64,000 bases of DNA, from assembly GCA_964557575.1 (NCBI GenBank), contig CAZLBC010000018.1:1-64000 (forward strand), written 5' to 3'. Position numbers and translations under genes: made by a program. Every line of letters begins with the position of its first letter. Position 1 is the first letter of the stretch. The notes under the pieces were generated by a model. It saw nothing but the letters and a program-made list of their open reading frames with translations. It did no database searches and had not been told where the DNA came from. The DNA is from CAZLBC01 sp964557575. Its GTDB lineage: Bacteria; Planctomycetota; Phycisphaerae; SM23-33. Shown here one piece after another: positions 54,518 through 63,796 of the stretch.

Positions 54518-55372
54518 GTGTCTGTCTATATCACATCTCAGGAATCGAGGCTGGCCGCGAAATGGATAAGCGACCTTGAAAAGAGCCAGCGAAGGTGGCC
54601 ATGGCAGCGGTGCGTCATGCTCATACTCGCCCTGGCAATGCTGGGCGGCGTGGTGGTAATAACCCTCACGCTTGACAGCCGAATGCCGGAAACCCGTTTC
54701 GACGCCCGCTTTGAACAGGACACCGTTTCTCCGCTGGTAATCAAGTCTTATATAGACCTGCGGAGCGCCCGGCTTCACGAACAGTTGTTCCTCACCGTGC
54801 AGATCTTCATCTGGGCGACCGTGGGCATGGTGCTCCTGCTCGGCTGCATCATGCACTGGAACCAGCATACCCGCGATGCACTGTTGCTGAAGATAATTCG
54901 CCAGGAGATGGAGAACCAGATCCAGGTCATGCCCGACGATGTGGAGCGTCCCCTGGACATACTCCTGATCGAGGACAACCCCGGCGACGCCTTCCTGGTA
55001 AAAGAAGCTCTCGGAGAAGGCGACATGCGGGTTAATTTTCACGTCGCCGCGGACGGGGCCGCCGCAATGGATTATCTCAACCGGCGCGGCTCGTATACAC
55101 ACGCCTCCCGGCCCGACCTCGTCCTGCTGGACATCGGCCTCCCCGGCATGGACGGCCGGGAAGTGATCGCGGAGATCAAGGGAGACGAGAACCTCGGGGA
55201 CATCCCCGTGGTTCTCCTGACGGCATCCGAAGATGAACAGGGCACCGTGGAAAAGTACGGTCTCCCCGCCGAACATTACCTCGTGAAACCCGTCGAGTTA
55301 GATCGCTTCATACGCGTGATAAAGACTATTGAAGAGCTGTCATGGGCGGTGCGCCGGCTGGACAACGAATGA
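54518..55372 (+). CDS. Membrane-anchored response regulator
   Basis: About 284 aa. GTG start at 54518 with a perfect AAAGGAGG site 6 nt upstream. Two membrane helices (CVMLILALAMLGGVVVITLTL and FIWATVGMVLLLGCIMHW) enclose about 55 extracytoplasmic residues. A complete receiver domain follows: ILLIEDNPGDAFLVKEAL, phosphoacceptor in DLVLLDIGLPGMDG, LLTAS, and HYLVKPVELDRF. It is a paralogue of the Rcp1-type regulator at 52274 and is divergent from that pair. A receiver fused to a transmembrane anchor with no output domain is unusual; the anchor may localise signalling. Confidence 0.85.
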   Translation: MSVYITSQESRLAAKWISDLEKSQRRWPWQRCVMLILALAMLGGVVVITLTLDSRMPETRFDARFEQDTVSPLVIKSYIDLRSARLHEQLFLTVQIFIWATVGMVLLLGCIMHWNQHTRDALLLKIIRQEMENQIQVMPDDVERPLDILLIEDNPGDAFLVKEALGEGDMRVNFHVAADGAAAMDYLNRRGSYTHASRPDLVLLDIGLPGMDGREVIAEIKGDENLGDIPVVLLTASEDEQGTVEKYGLPAEHYLVKPVELDRFIRVIKTIEELSWAVRRLDNE

Positions 55373-55395
55373 CTAGTGAAACAACCATACACAGA

Positions 55396-55416
55396 GCGGG
55401 CGGCACTGCCGCCCGC
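55396..55416 (+). repeat. GC-rich hairpin in the leader of the pseudopilin gene
   Basis: GCGGGCGGC and GCCGCCCGC, a perfect 9-bp stem with a 3-nt loop, lie between the response regulator stop and the pseudopilin start. There is no U tract, so it is either a weak terminator or an RNA-stability element. Confidence 0.55.
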
Positions 55417-55433
55417 CGGGGAAGGGACAACCG

Positions 55434-55823
55434 ATGCATATAAAGCCTAAGGCATCAGGAAATCGCGTGAGTGGATTCACCCTGCTGGAAATACTGATTG
55501 TCGTCATCGTTCTCGCCATCCTGTCGACGATCGTGGCGCTGAACCTCAACAGCATGTCGGACCAGACCCGCACCACGGTCAGGCGGGCGGATATCAATTC
55601 AATCAAGAAAGCGCTCGAGCACTACCGCGCATACGCCGGGACGTATCCGGACAGCTTGGCCGAACTCACCCTGCCCCTGACCGTACCGAACACGGATCCC
55701 CCGGAAACCAAGGGGCCGTTTCTCAACGAACTGAGCGTTGATCCCACGGACGGCAACCCCTTTTCATATATAAAAATCAGCGATTCCTGTTACCAGCTTG
55801 AAGGCGAGACAACCGGCGGGTAA
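55434..55823 (+). CDS. Type II secretion/type IV pilus pseudopilin (GspG-like)
   Basis: 129 aa. The prepilin motif SGFTLLEILIVVIVLAILSTIVAL has the Gly for prepilin-peptidase cleavage, Phe+1 and Glu+5, followed by a single hydrophobic helix. The globular part begins RADINSIKKALEHYRAYAGTYPDSLAEL and ends NPFSYIKISDSCYQLEG, the pattern of GspG-type major pseudopilins. No other secretion gene is nearby, so it is an orphan that must use machinery encoded elsewhere. Confidence 0.87.
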   Translation: MHIKPKASGNRVSGFTLLEILIVVIVLAILSTIVALNLNSMSDQTRTTVRRADINSIKKALEHYRAYAGTYPDSLAELTLPLTVPNTDPPETKGPFLNELSVDPTDGNPFSYIKISDSCYQLEGETTGG

Positions 55824-55835
55824 CCGGATCGCCCT

Positions 55836-58772
55836 CTATTCCAGCGTCGGCCTGACGACCGCGCCGCGGAGCTGGGCCTCGCCGCCCTCTTTTTCGTAGA
55901 CGCCGTAAAATATCGACAGCGAGTCGAGCCATACCGTAATCCGGTGCATGGCCTCGTCGGGCAACGTGAGGCCGTGATGCCCCTTCTTGAGCATCGCGTA
56001 GAGCCGGGACGCCCGGGCCCCGAACTTGCCGGGCGTGGTCCGCATGCGGTCGCCGTAACTGGTGTATCCGTAAGCCCGCGCGAGGCTGTGGTAGGAGGCA
56101 TACCACCTGCCCCGCCCCTTCTTGATCACCTCGCTGTCGAGCCGCGGCGGCTTCTTTTTGCACTGCGGGTCCTTGATCTTCTTCTCGTGGCACTTCACGC
56201 AGTACTCGTCCAGGACCGGCTGCACCAGGCGCGGATAGCTGAAGGGATTCGTCCCGTCGACGTCCGGCACCGGCACCGAGGGCTCGCGCGTGAGGGCCTC
56301 AGCCACGCTTCGGTTCATCTCCGGCGAACTGTGGCGGGGCTCGTGGCACCCCTGGCAGACGAGCCGCTCGCCGGGCTGGAGATAGGACGATGATCGCATC
56401 GACTGCACGGCGAGACCGTTTTCGTCCAGGGCCTGGAAAAACATCTCCCGCATCGCGGGAACCCTGAAGTACGCCGAGCCGTCTTCCTCGACGGGAACCG
56501 TCCCCAGGACGTACCGGGCGAGGATCACCGAGTCGCCGCCTTCGAGGCCGGGCAGCCGGTAACCGACTTCGTGCGGCGGCCGCCCCGACGGCACGGACAT
56601 CGGTATGATCTGGTATATCCTGAGGGCGGTGATCGTGACGCCTTCGGGGAAGGGCTTGACGCTGTCGTAGACGTTGATCAATCCGAGGGTGGCCTCCGCG
56701 GGCCGGTCGCCGTGGCGCTGGGACTGGGCCGGGACCACCGGCGGTTTTTCACGGGCCCGCAGCGGCAGGGGACCGAGGCAGGCGATTGCGGGATCGCGGT
56801 AAATTTTTATCTTGTTGCCGAAACTGTCGACGAGATAGATGCCGTAATTGCCCCGCACGTGCTTGCGGCCCTGCCGCCCCATCCCCGGCTTCATAGACGA
56901 ATCGTAGACGCAGAGATAATAGTCCTCGCTGAGCGGCCAGGGCGAGCCGTATACCTGGGAACCCCGCTGCGATTCGGGAAACGCCACGTCGGGCGTGACC
57001 CTCTTTACGGGCGCCATGGCCTTGCTGACATTGTCGCCGGGAACCTCGTCCACCACGTCCGGATCGAAGATGATCAGCGACCCGTACGCCTGTCCGTGGT
57101 GCGGCGCGGCGACCGCCGTGAAGCGGCTCGAACCGGGAATCGCGCGTATGCACAATTCCATGTCGGGCCTCGTTTCCCGGTGAACGAAATTGCCGTGAAT
57201 GGCGCGGGCATCGCGCCCGTCGGGCGTGGTTATCCACGGATGGTGGGCGACGCAGCCGTGACGGTCCACGTAATCCCAGCGGGTATACATGATCATGCCG
57301 TCGTTGTTGATACTCGGGTGCCACTCGTTGGTCTCGTGGGGGCTGATACACAGGATATCGCTGCCGTCGGGGTTCATGTCGTAGAGGGTATAGGTGGGGC
57401 AGACCCTGCCGCACCTGAGGTACCCCCCGCGGCGCTCGGAAATAAACACGATCCGGCCGTTCGGCATCCAGCACGGATCGAAATCGTTCCAGGTGCCGTC
57501 CGTCAGTTGCCGGAGATCCGTCCCGTCGACGTTGACCCTGAACACGTGGTAGCACCGCTGTTGATGCCAGTGCCCCCTGGACGGGTCGGTGTGGAAGCGA
57601 TGCTTTCGATCCCCTTCGCACTCCACGTAGGCGAACAGGATGGTCTTGCCGTCGTAGGAAAGATCGGGCGAAATAAACGAACCCGTGTCGAGTTTCTGCC
57701 CCTTCAGGCGGCCGTTTTCGACCGTGGCGTCGGCGAGCACGTCGCGCACCTCCCGGACGTCCTCCTCGCCGAACGGATTGTGCAGGACGTATATGCCCCC
57801 GCCGGGGACGGCGTTTATGCCGTAGTACTGGTCGCACATGTGGTTGAAGGTTGCCCGGTGGTGCTTGGCGAACAGCAGTTTGTCGAAGTCCAGGAGCGGA
57901 TTGCTCAGGGCTATCGCTCTCCTGAGTTCAAATACCTTCTTGAAATGCTCAAAGCGGCTGTCGGCTTCTTCGGCCGCGATGCCGTCCGCCGCCTTTCGCA
58001 ACTCCTCGAGCTGCGTTTCTTTCGCCGAAAGATCGGGGGGAGCCTGCATGTTTTTCAGATCATCGAGCAGGGCGGCGGTCCGCCGGAGGATAACATCGAG
58101 GGGGTCGCGGTCGGATTCGAGAATCAGCGAGTGCTCTTTGAAGGTCTCCGGTGCGTATTTCGCAAATCGCTTGCGGTTGCGGATGTCCCCGATCAGCACC
58201 TGGTACTGGATCTCCGCCTCGCTGCGGGGATCATCGATCCCGGACGGCAGCGGAGGTACCGGAGAGGGAACCGCCTTGAAATCCACCCCCTCCAACGACA
58301 TGATCTCCAGTTCAGCGACCGAGGTCCACGGCCGGCCCGCGATCTCCGAGAGCGCGCGGAGTTTCAGGTAGCGCCCCTCCACGCTCGATTCGAATGTGAC
58401 CTCGTTCCTGTCGTCAAGTTTCGTGAACGTACCCTTCGCCACCGGTGTGCCGAACTTCTTCTTGTCGCTGGAGACGTAGAATTCGTAGTCCTTTATGGTG
58501 CCGTTGCCGCGCCCCCGGCGGGGCTGGTAGACAAAACCGGTTATCTCGAAGGTCTTGCCGAGATCAAGCACGAGATCGTGTGGATGCGGCGTCTCGCCCG
58601 CGCCCCAGTCGGTATGCCACATCGAGGTCGGGTCGCCGTCCATCGCCCGGTAGGCCTCGTAGCCGCCGTTTTCACTGTCGCAACCGACCCTGACCTTGAC
58701 AACCTTCGCCGCGGACGGAACGGCAACACTCGTAACGACGGCGAACAATAATGTATGAATCACCTTTTTCAT
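55836..58772 (-). CDS. HzsA-related exported dihaem protein with N-terminal discoidin domain
   Basis: 978 aa, Sec leader (VIHTLLFAVVTSVAVPSAAK). Residues 25-165 form a discoidin domain (EAYRAMDGDPTSMWHTDW, HDLVLDLGKTFEITGFVYQPR, RYLKLRAL). A helical segment follows (about 190-310), then a TolB-like propeller similar to the middle domain of the hydrazine synthase alpha subunit (FISPDLSYDGKTILFAYV, WMPNGRIVFISERRGGYLRCGR, NEWHPSINNDGMIMYTRWDYVDR). Two c-type haem sites, CQGCH (about residue 805) and CVKCH (about 857), lie near the C-terminus. Members of this family are common in planctomycetes without anammox; its substrate is unknown. Confidence 0.88.
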   Translation of the reverse strand: MKKVIHTLLFAVVTSVAVPSAAKVVKVRVGCDSENGGYEAYRAMDGDPTSMWHTDWGAGETPHPHDLVLDLGKTFEITGFVYQPRRGRGNGTIKDYEFYVSSDKKKFGTPVAKGTFTKLDDRNEVTFESSVEGRYLKLRALSEIAGRPWTSVAELEIMSLEGVDFKAVPSPVPPLPSGIDDPRSEAEIQYQVLIGDIRNRKRFAKYAPETFKEHSLILESDRDPLDVILRRTAALLDDLKNMQAPPDLSAKETQLEELRKAADGIAAEEADSRFEHFKKVFELRRAIALSNPLLDFDKLLFAKHHRATFNHMCDQYYGINAVPGGGIYVLHNPFGEEDVREVRDVLADATVENGRLKGQKLDTGSFISPDLSYDGKTILFAYVECEGDRKHRFHTDPSRGHWHQQRCYHVFRVNVDGTDLRQLTDGTWNDFDPCWMPNGRIVFISERRGGYLRCGRVCPTYTLYDMNPDGSDILCISPHETNEWHPSINNDGMIMYTRWDYVDRHGCVAHHPWITTPDGRDARAIHGNFVHRETRPDMELCIRAIPGSSRFTAVAAPHHGQAYGSLIIFDPDVVDEVPGDNVSKAMAPVKRVTPDVAFPESQRGSQVYGSPWPLSEDYYLCVYDSSMKPGMGRQGRKHVRGNYGIYLVDSFGNKIKIYRDPAIACLGPLPLRAREKPPVVPAQSQRHGDRPAEATLGLINVYDSVKPFPEGVTITALRIYQIIPMSVPSGRPPHEVGYRLPGLEGGDSVILARYVLGTVPVEEDGSAYFRVPAMREMFFQALDENGLAVQSMRSSSYLQPGERLVCQGCHEPRHSSPEMNRSVAEALTREPSVPVPDVDGTNPFSYPRLVQPVLDEYCVKCHEKKIKDPQCKKKPPRLDSEVIKKGRGRWYASYHSLARAYGYTSYGDRMRTTPGKFGARASRLYAMLKKGHHGLTLPDEAMHRITVWLDSLSIFYGVYEKEGGEAQLRGAVVRPTLE

Positions 58773-59024
58773 AGCGGGGGCTCCCGGTCACCGGTATCAA
58801 TCAGCAATGATAATGCATGAGGTCTCACTATCTATAGTATATATGATAGGACACTATGTTTTTTTTGACATCCCCCGTTTTCTCAATGTTTTTTTACCGA
58901 TCTAAATTCAAATTAATATCATTTTGCCATACTGCCATCAGTATCGTAGAATACAGATAATGACCACGACCTGTTTTCTGTCGTGCGGCGCATATGCCAA
59001 CTTATAATGGAGGTACGGATTGCT
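58773..59024. other. Gene-free AT-rich region
   Basis: About 250 bp with marked A/T runs between the HzsA-related gene and a tiny plus-strand ORF. It probably contains divergent promoters, but no motif stands out. Confidence 0.5.
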
Positions 59025-59108
59025 ATGTTGTACGTAACGATCGGACTCGGCGCCCTGCTGGCTGTTCTCATCATTGTTCGCATTGCGCAGGGGAAAAAGA
59101 AAGACTGA
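59025..59108 (+). CDS. Single-helix membrane microprotein (27 aa)
   Basis: ATG with GGAGGT about 10 nt upstream. The product starts MLYVTIGLGALLAVLIIV and continues RIAQGKKKD: one membrane helix followed by a lysine-rich cytoplasmic tail, the layout of real bacterial microproteins. Nothing is known of its role. It sits alone in about 580 bp free of other genes. Confidence 0.5.
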   Translation: MLYVTIGLGALLAVLIIVRIAQGKKKD

Positions 59109-59351
59109 TCTTCCGCCGTTATTAATGCCGACCGGTCAGCCTCCGGGTCGCCGTGTCGGCCGGTCATTCCGTGGCTCTCTCGTCAACACCTGAAGTGCAG
59201 GCGGGTGGTCGTTGCTATGTGCGCGTTGCATCTCACGTCGCAATTCAGTATCCTGAGTGTGCGCCGCAATAAAGGGAGCCGATTCCATGGCCGGCGGCGG
59301 AACCCTCACTGATGGGCACCGGCACACCCGGTCCCCGGAAAGGAGACGGCG

Positions 59352-60821
59352 ATGAACAGGCGAGCATTCTCACGGTACTCGGTCACGATGGGCCTCGGCG
59401 CAAGCGGATGCGCGTCCGTGGATACGGGGCGCAACACAAATCCGACGCCGGCAAAAAGGTTTTACACCGAACCCGCCCGAAAGCTCCCCGTCAGGCAATT
59501 CGACGTGGTGGTCGCCGGGGCCGGTACCGCCGGCGTCGTCGCGGCACTGGCCGCCGCCCGCACCGGTGCGAAAACAGTCCTGGTGGAAGCAAAGGGCTAC
59601 CCGGGGGGGACGATCACCGAGGGCGGCACCGCCCTCCACAGCTTCTACAATCTCTGGAAACCGTTCCCCGGCGTGAAAAAACGACAGGTCGTGCGGGGCT
59701 TCGCCCAGGAGATCATCGACCGCCTCGCGAAGCGCGGCGGCACCACCGGCCACGCGGAAATGCTCAAGGGGACGGGCTACGATTGCATCTGTACGGCCAT
59801 CGATACCGAGATATACAAGCTGGTCACCTTCGAGATGCTCCGGGAGGCGGGCGTCTTCGTGTGCGTCAACACGTTGCTGGCGGGGGCGGCGACGAAAAAG
59901 AGGCGGCTGACCGGGGCGATCGTCGAAAGCCGCTCCGGGCGGGAGGTGTTCGCCGCCCGCGCATTCGTCGACTGCACGGCGTACGGGGACCTCGCCGCCT
60001 TCGCCGGTGCCGATTTTACGGAACCCAACGACTACCCGGTGTGCAACAGCATCGGCATTGCCAACGTGAACATGGAACAGTACCACGCATTCCTGAAATC
60101 GAATAACGCCGTCACCCAGCTCGCCCGGGGACGGCGCAGCGGCGCCGACGACATGATCGTCCGCCTGCAGGGCGGCAGGCGGCGAATGCCGGCAGGATTC
60201 AGCCGGGAGGCCGGCAAGATCGGGATGTCAACCGTCACCACCACCGTCCACGACGACTACTTCATGTTCATCAAGCTGAACCTCAAGATGCCGGTGAGCC
60301 CCACCGACCGCGACGCGGTGGCCGACGCCGAACTGGAACTCAGAAAGCGCCAGGCGCGAGCGGTTGAACTGTTCAGGAAGTACGTCCCCGGCTGCGAAAA
60401 GGCCTTTATCGCGCGGACGAGCCCCCGGCTGAATATCCGGCGCGGCCGGCTGATCGCGTGCGACTACGACATCACCCACGAAGACGTCGTCGAGGCAAAG
60501 CACTTCGACGACGAGATCATGGTCTACGGTTTCCACGACATGGCCCCGCGGCTCCAGGTCAAGGACGGGGGCACCTACGGGATACCCTACCGGGCGCTCC
60601 GGGTGGCGGGGCTGGACAATCTCCTGGCGGCGGGGATGATGATCACCGCCGATCACCGGGCGCACATGTCCACCCGGAACACGGTGTGCTGCATGGGACA
60701 GGGGCAGGCGGCGGGAACGGCGGCGGCGCTGTGCGCCGCCCGCAACTGCGGGACCCGCGACCTCCCCTTTCCGATACTCAAGGAGAAACTCGTCGTGGAC
60801 GGCGTCTGTTTCGAAGCCTGA
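59352..60821 (+). CDS. FAD-dependent oxidoreductase (FAD_oxidored family), Tat-exported
   Basis: 489 aa, AAGGAG site. The leader MNRRAFSRYSVTMGLGASGC has twin arginines and a possible lipobox. The FAD dinucleotide fold is FDVVVAGAGTAGVVAALAAARTGAKTVLVEAKGYPGG (two stretches). Other family marks are FVDCTAYGDLAAFAGADF and the C-terminal GLDNLLAAGMMITADHRAHMSTRNTVCCMGQGQAAGTAAALC pattern. This family (PF12831) includes many PVC exported dehydrogenases of sugar or aromatic substrates. The electron acceptor and substrate are unknown. Confidence 0.87.
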   Translation: MNRRAFSRYSVTMGLGASGCASVDTGRNTNPTPAKRFYTEPARKLPVRQFDVVVAGAGTAGVVAALAAARTGAKTVLVEAKGYPGGTITEGGTALHSFYNLWKPFPGVKKRQVVRGFAQEIIDRLAKRGGTTGHAEMLKGTGYDCICTAIDTEIYKLVTFEMLREAGVFVCVNTLLAGAATKKRRLTGAIVESRSGREVFAARAFVDCTAYGDLAAFAGADFTEPNDYPVCNSIGIANVNMEQYHAFLKSNNAVTQLARGRRSGADDMIVRLQGGRRRMPAGFSREAGKIGMSTVTTTVHDDYFMFIKLNLKMPVSPTDRDAVADAELELRKRQARAVELFRKYVPGCEKAFIARTSPRLNIRRGRLIACDYDITHEDVVEAKHFDDEIMVYGFHDMAPRLQVKDGGTYGIPYRALRVAGLDNLLAAGMMITADHRAHMSTRNTVCCMGQGQAAGTAAALCAARNCGTRDLPFPILKEKLVVDGVCFEA

Positions 60822-60857
60822 TATCTCCTGCTGTCGCGGGCGCCGGCCGTTGCCCGC

Positions 60858-61017
60858 AATGCATGGAGACTCCCCGGTTCAGACCAACCGGTCGTAAAAC
60901 TCCCGGGGCCTGAGCCGGATACATGCAGTGCAGGCACTTCGCACCGCACCGGCAGGAAAACACCAGTCCCCCCGAGACCGGGGGCGGAACGGGCACCGTG
61001 TCGCGTCTTGCGGGCAT
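60858..61017 (-). pseudogene. N-terminal remnant of a radical SAM protein
   Basis: ATG at 61017 has AAGGA about 9-10 nt upstream. The frame begins MPARRDTVPVPPPVSGGLVFSC and contains C24-GAK-C28-LH-C31, the CxxxCxxC iron-sulfur motif, followed by MY, as in SPASM-type radical SAM proteins. After about residue 33 the translation degenerates to Pro/Arg-rich text and a nearby alternative frame (LRPREFYDRLV) ends in a stop. No TIM-barrel remainder exists before the FAD oxidoreductase gene. It is a 5' fragment. Confidence 0.6.
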
Positions 61018-61116
61018 CCCGACAAATTCCTTTGAAAACCGCGGTTTTTCACGGCCGGTTGGTTATAATCGACAGGGATCAGTATGGCACGCAAAAACAC
61101 AGCGAGGAGAACACCG

Positions 61117-61551
61117 ATGGCCAGATCGATACGTATCTTCGGCATCGTTTCCTGTTTACAGTTCGTGTGTTCCGCCGGCTGCGACAGGGACAGCGAACAG
61201 CAGTCACCGACCGGAACGGAACAACAGAACGCCGTTCCCGCCGATCTTCCCGACGGTTTCCCCGGCGATATCCACGTGTACAACAATGCCGCAGTGAAGC
61301 GGACGACCGACATGTCCCGCGGGTTCCAGGTGGTTCTCGTGACCGAAGACGCGATTAAGAAAGCGGCGGCGGTATACCGGGATCGCATGGCGGCGGCGGG
61401 GTGGTCCCTGAAGGAGGAAAAGGATACCGAGGGCGGGTGCTATCTGAACTTCCTGAAAAAGGGAACACGGCTTACCTCGATTTCCTTCCAGGAAATGACC
61501 GCGCCGGGGGAAACAATCATCACCATCATCACGCCGAAGGCGACCGAATAA
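61117..61551 (+). CDS. Small lipoprotein, function unknown
   Basis: About 144 aa; ATG at 61117 with GAGGAG upstream. Signal IRIFGIVSCLQFVCSAGC with lipobox Cys at 22. The mature domain (IHVYNNAAVKR, FQVVLVTEDAIKKAAAVYRDRMAAAGWSLK, YLNFLKKGTRLTSISF) looks like a compact alpha/beta fold with a helix and an antiparallel sheet. Similar short lipoproteins are annotated as hypothetical. It is 4 bp from the convergent recD2 stop. Confidence 0.75.
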   Translation: MARSIRIFGIVSCLQFVCSAGCDRDSEQQSPTGTEQQNAVPADLPDGFPGDIHVYNNAAVKRTTDMSRGFQVVLVTEDAIKKAAAVYRDRMAAAGWSLKEEKDTEGGCYLNFLKKGTRLTSISFQEMTAPGETIITIITPKATE

Positions 61552-61555
61552 CCGC

Positions 61556-63772
61556 TTACCCCTCCGCGGCCGCCGACCGCAGCCGCTCTTTCAGCAATGT
61601 TATCCGGTGACGTGCCCCCTTGCGATTGACCGCGATCGCCATGGCCCGCTCCGTTCCCACCAATACCACCAGGCGCCGGCTTCGCGTAATTCCCGTATAG
61701 AGAAGGTTCCGTTCGAGCAGCGGGTAATGCTGCGTGTGAACGGCCATCACAACGGCCGGAAACTCGCTGCCCTGGGCCTTGTGTATCGTTGTCGCATAGG
61801 CGTGTACCAGCTCGTCCAGTTCCCTGACATCGTAGGTCAGGATCCGCTCCCCGAATCTAACCGCCACTTCCTTTTCAACGGGGTCGATCTTTCGTACGAT
61901 CCCGATATCCCCGTTAAACACATCCTTATCGTAATTGTTCACGATCTGCATCACCTTGTCGCCCGCGCGATAGGTGACACCGAACCGCTCTATTCCCTCG
62001 CCGGCGGAATTCAGCGCCTCCTGCATCACCCGGTTCAGATTGTGGCAGCCCAGCCCCCCCCGCTGCATCGGCGAGAGAAGCTGAATATCGTCGAGAGGAT
62101 GAAACCCGAACTTCCGGGGAATATCCTCGCAGACCAGCCGCCTTATCAACTCGACCCCCGCGTCGGGATCCTCGGCCGGCACGAAGTAAAAATCCGTCGC
62201 GGACGGGGAGGCGACCTTGTCGCGGGGATAGTCCGGCATCCGGCCGCTGTTTACCGCGTGGGCGTTGGTGATGATGCTGCTGCGGGCAGCCTGCCGAAAG
62301 ACCTCCGTCAGCCGGCAGACGGGAATCGTTTCCGATTGGATAATATCCCGCAACACGCAGCCGGGCCCGACGGACGGCAACTGGTCGACGTCACCGACGA
62401 GGATCACCGCCGCATCCCGCGGCACCGCCCGGATAAGGCGCCAGGCCAGCGTCACGTCCAGCATGCTTACTTCATCGATGATGAATATATCACCGTCGAG
62501 AGGATTGCGGGCATCCCGGCGAAACCCCCCGATCTTCGGATCGAACTCCAGCAGCCGGTGTATGGTGCCGGCGGGCATACCGGAAATCTCGGCCATGCGC
62601 TTGGCGGCACGACCCGTGGGCGCGGCGAGAACGACCCGGAGCTTCTTGGCCCGGAATATTTTCACGATGGCATTTATGACGGTGGTCTTGCCCACTCCCG
62701 GCCCGCCGGTAATAACCATCGCCCCGGACCGCGCCGCGACCCTGACGGCGTTGCGCTGGCCCGCGGCAAGCTCCATGCCGATGTGGCCCTCCACCCATAC
62801 TATCGCCTTCTGAACGTCGATCTCCCGGCAGGGATGGCCGGCCCGCATCTCACCGGCGAGGGAAGCAGCCAGTTCCTCCTCGGCGGTATCAAGACCCGCC
62901 AGGAATACCAGTTCGTCCCCGTTTTCTCCATCGCGGGGAATCAGCCGCCCTTTCGCGACGAGGTAATCGACCGCGGTTTCGACGCGATCGCGCGGTATGT
63001 CCAGCGAGGCTGCGGTTTTTTCCGCAAGGTCGACGCGACCGTATCCGCAGTGGCCCTGTTCGGTCGCCTGCTGCAATACGTACTCGACGCCCGCCCGTGC
63101 CCGCAGATCGGAATCGCCGCCGATGCCGAGGCTTTCGGCGATACGGTCGGCCGTAAGGAACCCGATACCCCAGATGTCCCTGGCCAGGCAGTACGGATCC
63201 TCGGAGACCTGTTCGATCGCGCGTTCCCCGTAGGTCTTGTAAATACGAAAGGCCCGGCTCGTACTCACGCCGTGGGCGTGCAGAAAGACCATGATATCCC
63301 TGATTGCTTTCTGCTCGGCCCACGCCGCGACGATCTGCCGGTGGCGTTTCCGCCCGATACCCGCGACCCGCCGGAGCTTCCCCGGTTCCCGGTCTATCAC
63401 GTCGAGCACGTCCTCGCCGAACATCGCCACCATCCGGCCGGCGAAGACCGGGCCGATGCCCCTGATGAGTCCGGAGCCGAGGTACTTTTCTATGCCCTCG
63501 AGCGTGTTCGGCGCCGTGGTCTTCAGTACCTCCGCCCGGAACTGCCTGCCGTATTCCTTGTCCACGATCCACCGGCCGCCGGCCACCAGCCACTCGCCGG
63601 CCGCGACATCGGGAATCGTTCCGACAACGGTCACCTGTTCCCGGTGACCGCGGGCCTTGACCCGCAACACGCAGAACCCGCTTTCCTCGCTGTGGTAGGT
63701 CACCCGTTCGATAAGACCCGACAACTGCTCGCGGGTTTCCTCCCCGCCTTCGTGTGTGTTTTTCCGCAGCAT
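61556..63772 (-). CDS. recD2: RecD2-type SF1 DNA helicase
   Basis: 738 aa. An N-terminal OB-like domain (residues 15-95: YHSEESGFCVLRVKARGHREQVTVVG), helix-hairpin-helix repeats (LGSGLIRGIGPVFAGRMV, LRRVAGIGRKRHRQIV, IWGIGFLTADRIAESLGI), then the helicase core: Walker A MVITGGPGVGKTTVINAI, LAAPTGRAAKRMAEI, Walker B IIDEVSMLD, LVGDVDQLPSVGPG, QLLSPMQRGGLGCHNLN and VHAYATTIHKAQGSEFPAVVM. Length and the extended N-terminus identify RecD2, the form not bound to RecBC. It unwinds DNA 5' to 3' in repair. A MITE-like element ends its upstream region. Confidence 0.95.
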   Translation of the reverse strand: MLRKNTHEGGEETREQLSGLIERVTYHSEESGFCVLRVKARGHREQVTVVGTIPDVAAGEWLVAGGRWIVDKEYGRQFRAEVLKTTAPNTLEGIEKYLGSGLIRGIGPVFAGRMVAMFGEDVLDVIDREPGKLRRVAGIGRKRHRQIVAAWAEQKAIRDIMVFLHAHGVSTSRAFRIYKTYGERAIEQVSEDPYCLARDIWGIGFLTADRIAESLGIGGDSDLRARAGVEYVLQQATEQGHCGYGRVDLAEKTAASLDIPRDRVETAVDYLVAKGRLIPRDGENGDELVFLAGLDTAEEELAASLAGEMRAGHPCREIDVQKAIVWVEGHIGMELAAGQRNAVRVAARSGAMVITGGPGVGKTTVINAIVKIFRAKKLRVVLAAPTGRAAKRMAEISGMPAGTIHRLLEFDPKIGGFRRDARNPLDGDIFIIDEVSMLDVTLAWRLIRAVPRDAAVILVGDVDQLPSVGPGCVLRDIIQSETIPVCRLTEVFRQAARSSIITNAHAVNSGRMPDYPRDKVASPSATDFYFVPAEDPDAGVELIRRLVCEDIPRKFGFHPLDDIQLLSPMQRGGLGCHNLNRVMQEALNSAGEGIERFGVTYRAGDKVMQIVNNYDKDVFNGDIGIVRKIDPVEKEVAVRFGERILTYDVRELDELVHAYATTIHKAQGSEFPAVVMAVHTQHYPLLERNLLYTGITRSRRLVVLVGTERAMAIAVNRKGARHRITLLKERLRSAAAEG

Positions 63773-63796
63773 AGAAGAAATCGCCGGCCGGTTTTC

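Noticed and set aside
56571..58751. 726-codon plus-strand frame opposite the HzsA-related gene
   Set aside because: Antisense shadow; no domain, ribosome site or signal.
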